Positions 12,281 through 24,200 of a DNA stretch of 64,000 bases are shown here, in pieces. This stretch comes from Bicyclus anynana. Lineage: Eukaryota > Arthropoda > Insecta > Lepidoptera > Nymphalidae. The notes below the pieces were generated by a model. The model worked only from the letters and a program-made list of their open reading frames with translations. It did not search any database and was not told the DNA's origin. The position numbers and the translations under genes are program-made. Each line of letters opens with the position of its first letter. The stretch's first letter is position 1. Location of the stretch: positions 6,618,142 through 6,682,141 of the forward strand of contig NC_069097.1 in the NCBI RefSeq assembly GCF_947172395.1. Reading direction: 5' to 3'.

Positions 12281-15200
12281 ATACTTTATTTGCACACCAC
12301 AAAGACAAACACAAGTGAAATAAAAAACAAATTAGGAAGAGATCAGCATACAAAAGGCTGCCTTATCGCTAAGTAGTAAAAATGTAAATGTAAAAAAAAA
12401 AATGTCGGTGGGTATTAAAAAAATTGGTTGCCTGTAAAGTCGGTATACGGGCGAAAGTTTTACGTGACAACGACTTTGAGTGGTAAAATAATTTTAATGT
12501 GAATATTCATTCGTATAGTAGGAAGAAGGATGAAATAATAGTAACAATTTAAAACATTTATTTATACAAAGAATTATATTTAAAACATTAATTTATACAA
12601 AGAATCTCGCACTGAATTTCATATTAACAAAATTTTATTCACTCGCTCTCATTGTGAGCGCATAACGTGAGCGGAGCGTAACGCAGTTTCTTGAAGTGTC
12701 ACCCGGCAAACCAATTTATAAGACGTTGTCACGTCAAAAAAAATAGTGTGCACATATTGGAACAACTCAGAATATTTTTTATACACAATATACGTTTTTT
12801 AACAAACATTATTAGCTTTTTTTTTAATTTGCCGTACGATTTCAGTATCTACTTTTATTAGCCAAACTCAAATCATAATACACAGGTTTTATCTGAACGA
12901 GAAATACTTGTTAATATACTCGTACTCCATGGGACTACGATTAATGTATTCGTATATATATATTTTTAATGGGGATGATGACTAGGTTTGAATATATCAA
13001 TGTTAACAATGTTAACTAATTTATACATAAAAAGCAAAGGTTATCTGGATATTTGCAAAATAAATAAGATTATAAAAATCTTTTATCGTAATTAGATGAA
13101 AGTTCATACAGTTTTAGCTTCCTTACCTTAAATGTGACATTTTTTAATATATTATGAACTATAAACATAAACGCACAAATAACAATGATATTAGTAATTT
13201 TGTTTGAATGACCATACAAATCTAACGATCTTTATGTACCCACGACGTCATTAGTTTATGCCATTTTGTATGGGGCTTTTTCAAGAATCCGCGGCAGCGC
13301 CGCAAATCTGACCCTTTAAATCTCTATAGCTCCGAAAGTAATGATCGCAGATGAAGAAGAACGACGATGCTTTCCGAGGCACGAGGATGTAAACATCACC
13401 AATCTCCCATTTCCGAGTTGAAATGGAGATGGTCCAAAATTGTATGGAGCCCAGGATGGCGGAAATAAAAGAAAATATTTTTTTTAACAATTTTTGATTA
13501 TTCAAATCTACGAATTTACTTTAATTCTTTCGAAATAATATTCATTATCTCCCATGAAATGCAGCACTACTAAGGGTAATAATGGCGGATTGATGACGTT
13601 TTCAATGCAGTAGTCGATTTGAAGTTTGCTGTAAATTGTCATGTCATAGTTGGTTGCTTTAAGTGCGTCATCTTGATTTTACTCAAAAACTTGGGTTTTA
13701 ATTCTATTTATTTCTTTTTATTTACTTAGATTTATTCACTTTAATAAATTTTAATTAAACCCTTGTAGGTATTTTGTAAATTTTAATGATACGGGGTACA
13801 CGAGTGGACCTAAAATGGGCCATCTCCTTTACACGGAATATTTCTAAAAAAAAAGAAAACCTCAGTATTTCACCATCCGTAGCTATATAAAGTAACTACT
13901 GGACCTGGACTTAAAAAAAATGAGGCATAAAAGCGAGTATTATTAAAAAGGTAGTAATTTAAAAGCTTAATCGAAATTGCCACCGACAAAGCTTTTATAG
14001 TGTGGTAGCGGGTTGCGGCGGCAAACCAAAATCATCCATCAAAATTTTCCGTCGCACTTTATCGCTCGTGAGATTGTTCTTTTAACATAACATCGCACTC
14101 TATGCAGTGTTGTTACACATAAAATAACGAATGTAAAAATAAAAATAAATAGTTCTGAGCCTTGACCGGCCTAAATAAGTTCGGTTGTCAAAATTCGCTC
14201 AACGGGAAACATTCGCTTATTCAGATTTTAAAATTCAATTATTAATAGTCCGGTCGTTTTAGACATTCAAAGTTACATAAATTTCCAACAAGCTGAAAAT
14301 CAGTAAGATTGTTTAGAATATAATAAAAAATATTATATTTGAAAGTTCCCCATATTTCCCTTGTAAGGAAAATTTATTATTCAAGGTCAAAGGCCAAAAA
14401 TATGAGTTTTTCGCGCTTTTCAGCAAAACAGTTATGGATTTAATCATAAATATACCAAAGGTTTTTTTTTCCGGTTCCGGTTTCACAGTGTAAACACAAG
14501 TTTTTCAGTGCTCCCGAATAATTAAAGTTAAATTACGTGTTAAACTCACTAAATCAACAAAAAAACAGTGACTTACAGTAATACGGAACAGTGCCACGCT
14601 TTTACAGTGATTTTACGTTGAATCTATAACAATCTTCTAGTTAAATTAGTGACGAAAACTTTGTGACTTTTTTCAACGCGAACCGTTAACTAAACAAACG
14701 TGTTTAAATAACTATAAATTGGTAATTATCGACTTAAACGCCGACCGACACAAACAATAACAAAACAGCTGATTGGTCCTGTCAACTGTCAAAAGTCAGA
14801 GGTCAGAACAAGAAAGTATTGCCAACTTACAAATATTATAACTAGTCCATAGACAATTTCGGACTTGGATTCCTGTCTTTTGGTATAAGGCTGGTTATAC
14901 ACACTGTATTTATACTTGACTTCATACTTACAAGTTATAAATAAAAATGGAAGAACAATTTCAATTATTATTTGATAAAATGAACGAAATGCAAAATCAA
15001 ACGGTGGAATTAACTAACAAAATCATGGATAAAATTGATGAAAAATTAAAACCTGTCCTGGAAGAAAATAAAAATTTAAAACTTAAAATTGAGAACTTGG
15101 AAAAAAAAGTGGAGTATCTGGAGAGAGAAAAGAAAAGCAATAATATTATAATTCATGGGTTACGAGAAGAAGAGAAGTCTACATTGGATTTATTTCAAAG

Positions 15201-18200
15201 TGTGAAAAAGTGTTTTTTGACGAACTGCAAATAACCTTAGAGGAATTTGAAATAAATAAAATCCATCGCATTGGCAACAATATTAATGGTGAGAGACCAA
15301 GACCTACGCTTATTTCCCTAGTAAGCGGGTGGAAAAAGAGTGACATTATGAAAAATAAAAAAAAACTCAAAGAATTATATATAACCGAAGACTTCTCAAA
15401 GGAGACCTTAGAGAAGAGGAAGGCTCTACAACCTAAATTAATTGAAGAAAGGAAAAAAGGAAATTTTGCCTACATAAAATATGATAAGCTTGTTGTGAAG
15501 GAAAAAACAGTTGCGAAAGATAGGAGGAAGAGAGAAATATCTACATCCCCGCAAACAGATTTACATCCAAAAAAGCAACAGACATTTCACTCCTCTAAGA
15601 ATAGCCGAACAAATGCATTTGATCTAATGAGAGTTCGATCAAACTCTCTCTCAACCAGCCCTCTAACAAAAAAACAATAGCAACGAAATACCGACGACCG
15701 GAATCAAAAAACAAATATAAAGAATAATAACAACCAAACAATAAAACATCCTCCCCCAAGCCGATTGGTCATCGTGGGGGAAAATGACCAAGACCCCCTA
15801 AGTATAAAAAAATGTACCACAGATATATTTATAGCTACCTTTAATGCAAGATCGTTACGAACTGCTGAAAAACTTCTAGAACTGGATCTAGCCATTGCTG
15901 AAATTAAATGGGACATAATAGGCATCAGTGAAATGAGAAAATTTGGAGAAGGTATAGAAGACCACGGTAACTACATATTGCAATATAAAGGCGAGACACC
16001 AGGTTTGTATGGTGTAGGATTTCTAGTCAAAAAGAGACTTGCACATAATATTGAAGAATTTAAAGGGATCTCCGAAAGAATAGCTGTTCTGAATATAACG
16101 TTACCCTTGAACAAAGCAGAAAAATGGACCATCATTCAAGCGTACTCACCAACTGAAGCAGAAAAGATAGATAATGTTGAGAAAATTGAAAAATTCTATG
16201 AAGACTTAAGAATAGCTGTACAATATTCACATAAGAATCTTATAGTAATGGGTGATTTTAATGGACAGATTGGGAAATGTAATAATAGTGGAGAAGAATA
16301 TACAATTGGAAAATACGGACAAGGTAAAAGAACAAAAAACGGAGACAGATTGATAACATTTGCAATGGAAAACAAACTTAGAATTCTCAATAGTTTCTTC
16401 AAGAAAAAGAAATCAAGGAGGTGGACTTGGATTTCACCAAATGGATTACATAAAAACGAAATTGATTTTATTATGTCCAATAAATTTAAGACTTTTCAGG
16501 ATATATCAATCATTCACAATTTAAATTTTTATTCTGACCATAGAATGGTACGTGCAAAATTAACAGGCACACCTATAAAGACAGCTAGAAGATTGCATAA
16601 TGATAAATCTGCCATTGTTTGCACCGGAAACAACAATCAACTTAGTACTAACTTACAGAAACTAATTGACGAAAGTAACTTTACAACGATGCCTCTTCAA
16701 GCTAAGTACGAACATGTTATAAATTTATTAAAAACAGAAACAAAGAAAGTAAATGCAAAATGTAAAACGGAAATTTCTAACAAAACACTACAGCTGTTAC
16801 AAGAACGAAAAGAACTTTTTAGTAAAAAAGATAAAAAATCAAATCGGTCTAAAATAACTGAAATCAGTAAAAAGATAAATGAAAGCATTAGGAAAGATAA
16901 GAAACTAAAGAGGCAAAACACATTGAAGAAACATATTGAACGAACTGGTGGTATCAAAAAGGCGATTAAAGAACTAAATCATAAAAAAGATTGGATGCTA
17001 AAGATGAAGACTAAAAATGGGAACCATACAAATAAAAGACCAGAAATACTTAAATTAGCTACAGACTTCTACCGGAAGCTATACCAAAGCAGAAACCAAA
17101 CAGTTGAGATAAACGAAAGATCCTTGGAACCTGAGCCAATACCTAAAATTCTAACGGAAGAAACTATAAAAGCAATTAATACTCAGAAGAGAGATAAGGC
17201 AACTGGAACTGATCAAATAACAAATGAACTTCTAAAATCTACCATACAGGTAATTGCTCCTCTATTAACCAATATATTCAATGAAATTATTGAAACTGAA
17301 AATATTCCTACAGACTGGACTAAGTCGATAATTACATTGTTGCATAAGAAAGGCGATAAGGGAGAAATTGGAAACTACCGACCAATTAGTTTGATGTCGA
17401 ATGTATATAAGGTTTTTTCAAAAATAATTTTGTCCCGAATTACACTTACACTTGACGAAAACCAGCCAAAAGAGCAGGCAGGTTTCCGTACCAAATATTC
17501 AACTATAGATCATATACATGTTCTGAGACAAACATTACAAAAATATAATGAATACAATAAAATTTATTACCTAGGATTTGTTGATTATAATAAAGCCTTT
17601 GATTCCTTGGAACATGAATATATATGGGAGGCAATGCGTAGCCAGGGTATTGAACAAAAATATATTCGACTATTAAAGAAGATATACTCGAAAAGTACAG
17701 CTCAAGTCAGGCTGGAAACAACGGGGGAAGCGTTTCCTATACAGAGAGGCGTTCGACAGGGAGACCCGATCTCACCCAAGTTGTTTTCAGCAGCCCTGGA
17801 AATGATATTCAGGAACCTGGACTGGGACAAAAATGGACTCAACATAAACGGAGAAAATCTAAACCATCTACGTTTCGCAGACGATCTAATTATATTTTCT
17901 GAATGTCCCATAAAGTTACAGCAAATGCTACAACAATTATCAATCCAGAGTGCGATAGCAGGGCTCTCAATGAACACAACTAAGACAAAAATTATGACTA
18001 ATGGCCCAAAGACATATAATATAGAAGTAAACATGGAAAACATTGAATATGTAGAAGAGTACGTTTATCTTGGACAACTAATATCCATAAACGATACAAT
18101 GAAAAAAGAAATTGACAGAAGAGTATCTAACACGTGGAAAAGATACTGGTCCCTTAGTGAAATAATGAAAAATATAGATATGCCAATTAAGGAGAAAAGG

Positions 18201-21200
18201 AAAATATACAACACATGCATTTTGCCATGTTTAACGTATGGCTGCCAAACATGGGCATTAACAGAAAAATTAATAAATAAAATAAATATATGTCAAAACG
18301 GAATAGAAAGAAGTGTAACTGGAGTTAGGAGAAAAGATAGAGTAAAGTTAACAAAAATTAAAAAGACTACTAAATTTAAGAATGTGGAAAAAGTATACAA
18401 AACACTAAAATGGCAGTGGACAGGACACATGATACGGGAAAAGGGCGAGAAATGGACAAAAACAATTTCAGAATGGTATCCAAGGGATGGTAAGAGGAAT
18501 AAAGGAAGACAGGTGAAACGTTGGGAGGATGATTTTAAAAAGGTCGCCGGTCCTGAATGGATGAGAATGGCGAAGGACAGAGAAAAGTGGAGATCGTTAG
18601 GGGAGGCCTATGTCGAAGGACAAGCTGCTAATTAATAAGAATTATGTATATACTTTAAAATGTAAATCTTAAATACCGGCAGTAATAAAGGCTTATTTTA
18701 TTTTATTTTATTTTATTTTATTTATACCAAAGGTAAAAGTATGGTATACCACATAACTATCTACAAATAAATTTTCAACACTTTTTTCCTACGACTTACA
18801 GTCGTTTTCCTCGTAGCGCTCCACGGTTAAGCGTGGTCACGTGATCATGGACTCACGCTTGACACACACGTGCGTGTTGGAAAAACGGATTGACATCAGA
18901 AGCCGATTTAAATCGAAATTTAATGACGTAATATACAAAAAATATGAGAACGTTGTGAAAATCTATTAGTAGCCAAGCATTCATTTACTTTATTAATGTA
19001 TATAATTACAAGCATAGACTTAATGTATTAGCAGTTAAAAAAAGCCTCTTTAAAAAAAGAAAACACAATTATGGAATGGGATAGGTTCCCAGATCTAACG
19101 ATCCCCAATAATGTTACCAATAAACCTTCGAGTGGCAGAGAATAACCTTGAGTTAAGTCCCGGACTTGTGACCGTTGTATGTAGGGTTAAATTGTGTTTT
19201 CTTTATTTATTTTTAAACTAGTTAACACTCCCCTTCTCTACTCAAGTCATTCTCCCCGCCTATGTCCATGAAGCATTATTAAACAAAATGTGTGAACATC
19301 ACGACAAAAATGAGCTAGGCATATAAAGCCAGCACTCGGTCTCCCACTACTCCCTACCTAACTCACGGAACACTTCGTACTATCCCGGTTCATGATGACA
19401 TGAGCCGCAGCGCTAGAGAGGCTAGGGCAATAGGGCATTCATTGAATCTGTAGCAAAGTTTAACTAAACAAAAATGAAGAGAAAATGTGAAGTATTATTC
19501 AATGTACTCTAAATAATATCATTCTTTTGTATCGTCACTTAACATCAAATGTCACAAACACGTTGTGAAGAACCCTAATTGGAATGTCTAGGTTTTTCTC
19601 TTTTTAAACAAAAGGGATGGTAAATTTTAGAATGTCAGCACTAAAAAGTACGGTAAATCAAAAGGCACGTTATGTATACGCTAATATAAAAGGGAATAAA
19701 TTACTTTTAATATACTTAAATGTCGCAAAGCGAGCAAAGGCTCTTTCGTTTATTGCTTTTTTATATTTACCCACATTCGGTTGTAAAAGAAGCGGGGATG
19801 TTTTAAGTAAGAGGGTCAGGTTATATCTATAGATGTTTAAGTAAACGGATATATTTGTTACAAGTAAAACAAATCATTAGTAAGGGGAAATAGTCCTAAA
19901 TTATTATTATGAAAGCGAAAGTTTGTGTGTGTATGTGTGTGTAAGTATGTTTGAAGTGATTTGGCTGAACTTTGGAATAAAGATAGATTTTACTCTGGAT
20001 TAACATATCCCGGAAAAAATCATGGTTTCCGCGGTATATTATGTACTTAACTGAATTCAATGCGGTCGAAGTTGCGGGCGTCTACTAGTGATAATATATC
20101 TTCATGAATAGCTAGCACGTACAAACTATTACTTTATTATTATTAAATATTTATGTACTTTTTTAATATCATCTATACTAATATTATAAAGTTGAAAAGT
20201 TCGTTTGTTTGTTTGTTTGGTTGAACGCGCTAATCTCGGGAACTACTGGTCCGATTAGAAAAATTATTTCAGTGTTAGATACCTCGTATAACGAGGAAGG
20301 TTATAGGCTATATATTATCCCCGTATTTCTACGAGAACAAGAACCACGCGGGTGAAACGGCGCGGCGTCAGCTAGTTAATTATATAATACTGGTATATTA
20401 ATACTTAAAAGAAAGCGGTTATATTATTTTTACCTTTGACGCAAAATATGACGACACACAGCATGATTTATTTTATGATAAAAAATGTCTTATGCACTTG
20501 TCGATGATATAATATTTAAATCTTTGAAAATATACTTCTTAAGGATACACACGCTGAAAGCTTGAGCTTGAAAGCGATTTTTCAAACGTTATGCAATGAA
20601 ATTGCGTTTGCTTGAGTACTGTGCAGCTCTTGTTAACCGAACAAAATAAGGTTATTTATAATGCTCAGCTTTTACGAGCCGTGTAGCAAGATATGCCGTG
20701 CGCAGCCAATTTCTACGAGCTAACACAAACGAGGCGTTTTCATGACGCGATTTTATAATAATTACTAGCAGACCCGTTCAAGCTTCCATTTGACTTATAT
20801 GCACTTACTTCTTCCCTACCCTACCCTGCAACTTCCCCTATCTTATCCCTACACTACCCTACCCATACCCTACCCCTACCCTAACTTGAAAGATAGGATA
20901 GGGACATGATAAATCTGCACACAAGTGTTCACATTTTATTAAAATTGGTAATAGCAGCCCATAGAGGACAAACGACGGGACACGTAATTTATTATATTAC
21001 ATGTGTTTTACAATATAAGATGGTACATACTTTTATAAATATATTTTTAAAAACTCAGTTCAAAACTATATTAGACACGAACATAAGAGCAGACGAATAA
21101 AAACAGTAATAAAAAAGTATTGCTATTAAATATAAATGTATTACATACTATTAAGGCTGATGCGGCTGGTCCAGGTGGTCCTGCGGGTCCAGGATGACCC

Positions 21201-24200
21201 TGTAGGCCCGGTACACCATCAGCACCTGGTTCTCCCTTAGGACCAGGTTGACCTTCAGCCCCTGGAGTGCCAGGTTCGCCTCTCTCTCCTTGATCACCTT
21301 TGGCACCTTGAGGCCCTGTTGCACCGGGTTCTCCCATTTGTCCCTGTGATGCAAAAAATAAAGTAAACTTCGATTTTGCTACGTTCATAACAACTTGGTT
21401 GCCAAGGTAGATAACAACTATCATGAATGTTGGTAGGTAACAACTATTGCAATCGAAGATTTGCGAGTGTTTGGTACAACAAGTCAATAATTAAAAAAAT
21501 TAAAAAATCCGACTGCCTAACCTGCGTGCATCTAGTCATCCGCCTCGGATATTTTGTATAGCGATTAATAAATAACGTTTTTATTATTGTGGGTTTTTTA
21601 ACCATGATATACCATTTTGTAATCCTCTTGATGAGCCTTTTACTTTGATACCCTGTATGTATGTATATCTAACAATATCTTAATTACGTAAATCTGTTCA
21701 GCGGTTTGGAAGATATGAGGTAACAAAGAATATTACATACATACATACAAGATACGTGCGTCGTATTCCTACTTATATAAAGCGTTATTTCGCTTGTATT
21801 CCTTCAGTCAGGATCTCTTCTTTCTTACATTAAGTAGAAAATTTACAATGGAATCTAGGTCTTTGTTCTATTTCACTGTTACGTTTATGTTTATATCACA
21901 AGCGTGAAAACAATGACTTAAGATTGTTAAACTTAAAATGTTTTTGGTAAATAATTGAAGGGCCAGAACAAACAATGTAAAAACACTTGACCCCTTCTTT
22001 CTGGCTATAATCATTAAACATAGAAAACGGTAAGTGATACAAAAAGAAACACAAGATATTTCCCGATCTTCAAGTTTAAAAATTTCCAAGATTTTTAAAA
22101 CGCTTTGAAATCAGATCATTTGCAGAAAGGCTGTTTTCGTGACCTTTATTATCTAACGACGTGGGCAAGGAGTTCTATTAAAAGACTTTTGATCCAACCT
22201 TTAGAATGGCAAAACAAAGGCTTATGCAAAATTCAGCTTTTTATCTCTCTTTCAGCGTTTTGCCCTTTTTCTGTCTTATTGTGTTGATGAATTTTATGTA
22301 GTGAATTAGGAATTCAGAAAAAGCTGAAACTGTTAAGTGGCACAAGTAAGCCGCTCTGACCGAGAGTTACATATTTGATGCTTTTTCCGTGGAGACCATT
22401 GAAGATTGAAGTCCCAGACGAAAATCGGCGCTGCAAGCTGTATGCTCTTTGCTAATGGAGCGCTTAAAGCAACATGCTGAGCTGGGAACTTTTTCAAGGT
22501 TAAGCCACATATCGCAGGGTATTATTCTGAAATAATTGTGATTTGTGGCAAGGAAGAAATTTTCTTTTCTTTTTCTTTCAGTGCCAAAAAAAATCTCCAA
22601 ATTATTACATCACAGCGGCTAGTTGCCTCGACTGGTGACTAGAGAACAGGCTAATTTCAAATAAGCCTGACTGTCCATCGCGAAAATGCAACCAGTATTC
22701 TTTGCACCACTCCACGTGGATGATTTGAAGTTGATATTTTCTTTGATTTTAAAAACTTACCGTTTTACCAGGTGCACCAGTAGTTCCGTCAGTACCAGTT
22801 GGACCCTGGGGTCCGGGAGGCCCCGTCAGCTCTGGCATTACTTCCAGCATTAGCGAGATGTCGTTGACACTGCACTGACATTGGCTTGACATGGTTACCT
22901 ATTCAAAAGAAAGGAAAATAATTAACAGTGTGCTTAGTGCGAGTTTTCAATGTTTTCATACTGTTACTATCGCGATAACGTAAACGCGAATTTATATGGA
23001 ATTGAAACAGTTGTGCAGTAGTGCCACTAGATGGCGCTGTTTCAATTCCATACAAATTTGCGTTTACGTTGACGCGATAGTAACAGTATTGAACTGCTAC
23101 TGAACTAGGCCCTCTGATAACGGATTTTAGTGACCATTTTATTATGTTTGACCGGCGTCGGTGTGGTCTTGGTCTATCATCTTACTAATTAGATTATAGG
23201 AAACTTCTTGTTGAACTATATTAGTAGAAATTCTTATTAGTATTTTTAACAATTTAGCTAGCTCGAAATTTGACTGCTTTACTTTCGATGACTAGTTCTA
23301 AACTTTAAGTTTAGAACTAGTCATCGAAAGCTATCGTCCATAGCATCTTAATCAGCATTTGGCGTGAAAAGTAAAATTTACTATCGAAATAGAATTTTCT
23401 TAAGAATTAGGATAAACAATATTAGAAAAATAACTAAGAAGAGTATGTTTAATAATACAGTGCAAAGTCAGGCATAATCATAAAAATTTGTTTCATGACA
23501 GATTCTTATTTTGATAATATTTTATGAAAACGAAAATATATTTTTATTAGCATTAATACGAGTGTACTATACCTAGAAATGTAGAAACAACTTAAGCACT
23601 AGTATTCATAAAATAAAAAGAAAGCAAATTAAATTATAACTCCCAAGATGTTTTAATAAGATAATTGCTTGAAACCGCTTATTTAATTAGTTCGTTAAAA
23701 AGTTCCGAGACTGTTAAAGGCTGTAAAACTCAATTTTCCTTCAACGTACTAGAAAGTTTCAGGCTTTTATATGCATTTTCTGTTTACCAAAGCATTGAAA
23801 TACTAGACATACATACTAGAACCGTAACAGCCCAGTGGATATATGCCTTCGATTCGGAAAGCATATATCCGGCTCCTTTTCAGCTATGTGTGATAATGTG
23901 GTCACATTATCTCGCAAATTTTCATTTAATTTCTTAAATTTAGTGTAATTTAAGACGAATCACTATCTCGAACGTTGATTGTATATATATATTAAAGTAA
24001 TTTGATCTCCACAGACGTATTTCTGTTCTGATTGAATTGAATAACTTGGTAGTATTAATTGCCTATTATAGCTCGAATATTGTTTCAATTGACACAAGTG
24101 TATCTTCTGTCAAGTGTAATTGGAAAATCTTTTCAGCCAATATGACACAAATAATATTTTTTATACAAATATTTTATGTTCAACAGTAAAAATAAACTTA

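Larger units (their letters stand above)
14463..18722 (+). mobile_element. Full-length non-LTR retrotransposon (L1/RTE-like, two ORFs)
   Basis: A 4260-bp insertion flanked by a perfect 12-bp target duplication. It starts with a T run and CCGGTTCCGG, has about 480 nt of 5' leader, then ORF1 (14947-15680) and ORF2 (endonuclease plus reverse transcriptase, open from 15681 to 18635). A short 3' UTR with AATAAA at 18684 ends in a TTTTA repeat instead of poly-A. It lies antisense to the collagen gene inside its largest intron. The ORF2 C-terminus (WQWTGH, RWEDDFKKVAG) resembles RTE-related elements, while ORF1 resembles L1-type ORF1 proteins. ORF2 is uninterrupted, so the insertion is probably young. 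Confidence 0.93.
11278..21148. other. Collagen intron 6-7, expanded by a full-length retrotransposon
   Basis: 9871 nt with consensus borders. Besides the 4.3 kb LINE it holds a truncated LINE end, Helitron-like and family-J repeats, a moderately repeated block at 19075-19290 and a CCCTA-rich tract. Stretches 11284-12240, 12420-14450 and 18735-19070 show no recognisable gene. Confidence 0.8.

Noticed and set aside
20811..20892. Telomeric array
   Set aside because: The units are CCCTA-like and irregular, not the insect CCTAA/TTAGG array.
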